Positions 27,297 to 27,512 of a stretch of DNA of 27,512 bases are shown in pieces. The DNA lies in NCBI GenBank assembly GCA_004802705.1, contig SGPL01000444.1:1-27512 (forward strand). Direction: 5' to 3'. The notes beneath the pieces are model-generated. The model was not told the origin of the DNA. It saw only the letters and a list, made by a program, of their open reading frames with translations, and ran no database searches. The stretch is from Bondarzewia mesenterica (taxonomy: Eukaryota; Basidiomycota; Agaricomycetes; Russulales; Bondarzewiaceae). The stretch's first letter is position 1; every line of letters begins with the position of its first letter. A program made the position numbers and the translations under genes.

Positions 27297-27512
27297 TGCG
27301 TGTCATTCACTCCTTTTTTGAGCGTTGTCGACTTCCTCTTTTTGCGTGTCATGCTGTGTGTTGTCTCGTCTACCCCATTTTTTGAGCGTTGTCGACTCCC
27401 TCTTTTTGCGTGTCGTGCTGTGTGTCGTCTCGTTTACTCCCTTTTGTGTGTGTTGTCAACTCCCTCTTTTGCGTGTCGTGCCGTATGTCGTCCGTCTATC
27501 CCCATGTCCTAT
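27297..27512 (+). repeat. 64-base tandem repeat, about 3 copies, running off the window
   Basis: GAGCGTTGTCGAC or its variant starts at 27320, 27384 and 27448 (period 64). TGCGTGTC falls at 27297, 27343, 27407 and 27470. Units also share a CTCCCTCTTTTTGCGTGTCG stretch and a GTGTGTCGTCTCG block. The array continues to the window end. Confidence 0.92.

Noticed and set aside
1..27512. tRNA or rRNA genes
   Set aside because: No cloverleaf with A and B box spacing or conserved rRNA segment was recognised; the only tRNA-related sequences are the primer-site complements.

Overview
This window looks like nuclear DNA from a mushroom-forming basidiomycete (Agaricomycetes). Several things point that way: short GT-AG introns of about 50-65 bases with CTRAY-like branch points, pyrimidine-rich promoter stretches, a translation elongation factor 3 fragment (a fungus-specific factor), a Ran1-type kinase fragment with the inserts I associate with basidiomycete homologues, and LTR, LINE and Helitron proteins that resemble families I know from this class. 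All identifications rest on motif and family recognition by eye; no search was run.

Layout. Positions 1-1543 hold the 3' part of a two-exon (at least) gene with a possible PD-(D/E)XK nuclease-like core. 1544-5077 is non-coding or decayed: an unrecognised fragment (about 2198-2727), a leader-like module (3149-3239), a Ran1-like kinase pseudogene (3801-4490) and clustered direct, tandem and inverted repeats. 5078-11019 is a full-length but broken Ty1/copia element with two LTRs, a half-tRNA-type primer site, a polypurine tract and gag-protease-integrase-RT-RNase H order. Its RT is split by a roughly 560-base LTR-like insert rich in hairpins. 11020-15520 is a 5'-truncated non-LTR retrotransposon (LINE) with a coiled-coil ORF1 and an ORF2 carrying an endonuclease and an RT; it abuts the copia LTR with no target-site duplication. 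15521-15765 is the end of another LTR with a primer site. 16207-17290 carries a minus-strand short gene candidate with a TATA box, and a decayed minus-strand ankyrin-repeat fragment embedded in a degenerate minisatellite. 17782-19790 is a mosaic: the same leader-like module, a two-NBD EF-3 fragment, and what looks like the C-terminus of Sec63, fused near intron boundaries. 19949-20364 is a possible spliced orphan gene. About 20400-26640 is a strikingly AT-rich block whose core is a Helitron with a nearly complete Rep domain (scattered single-base Ns) and a truncated Pif1-like helicase. 26640-27512 returns to GC-rich DNA, with repeated TGCGTGTC octamers, perfect inverted repeats and a 64-base tandem repeat.

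How the parts relate. Most of the window is a transposon graveyard. Intact, functional-looking host coding sequence is limited to the first gene and perhaps one or two short candidates. The gene fragments (kinase, EF-3, Sec63-like, ankyrin) keep intron remnants, so they were copied at DNA level rather than through mRNA. That is compatible with Helitron-type capture, although no Helitron ends were found around them. Many disruptions in unrelated elements are Trp-to-stop transitions.
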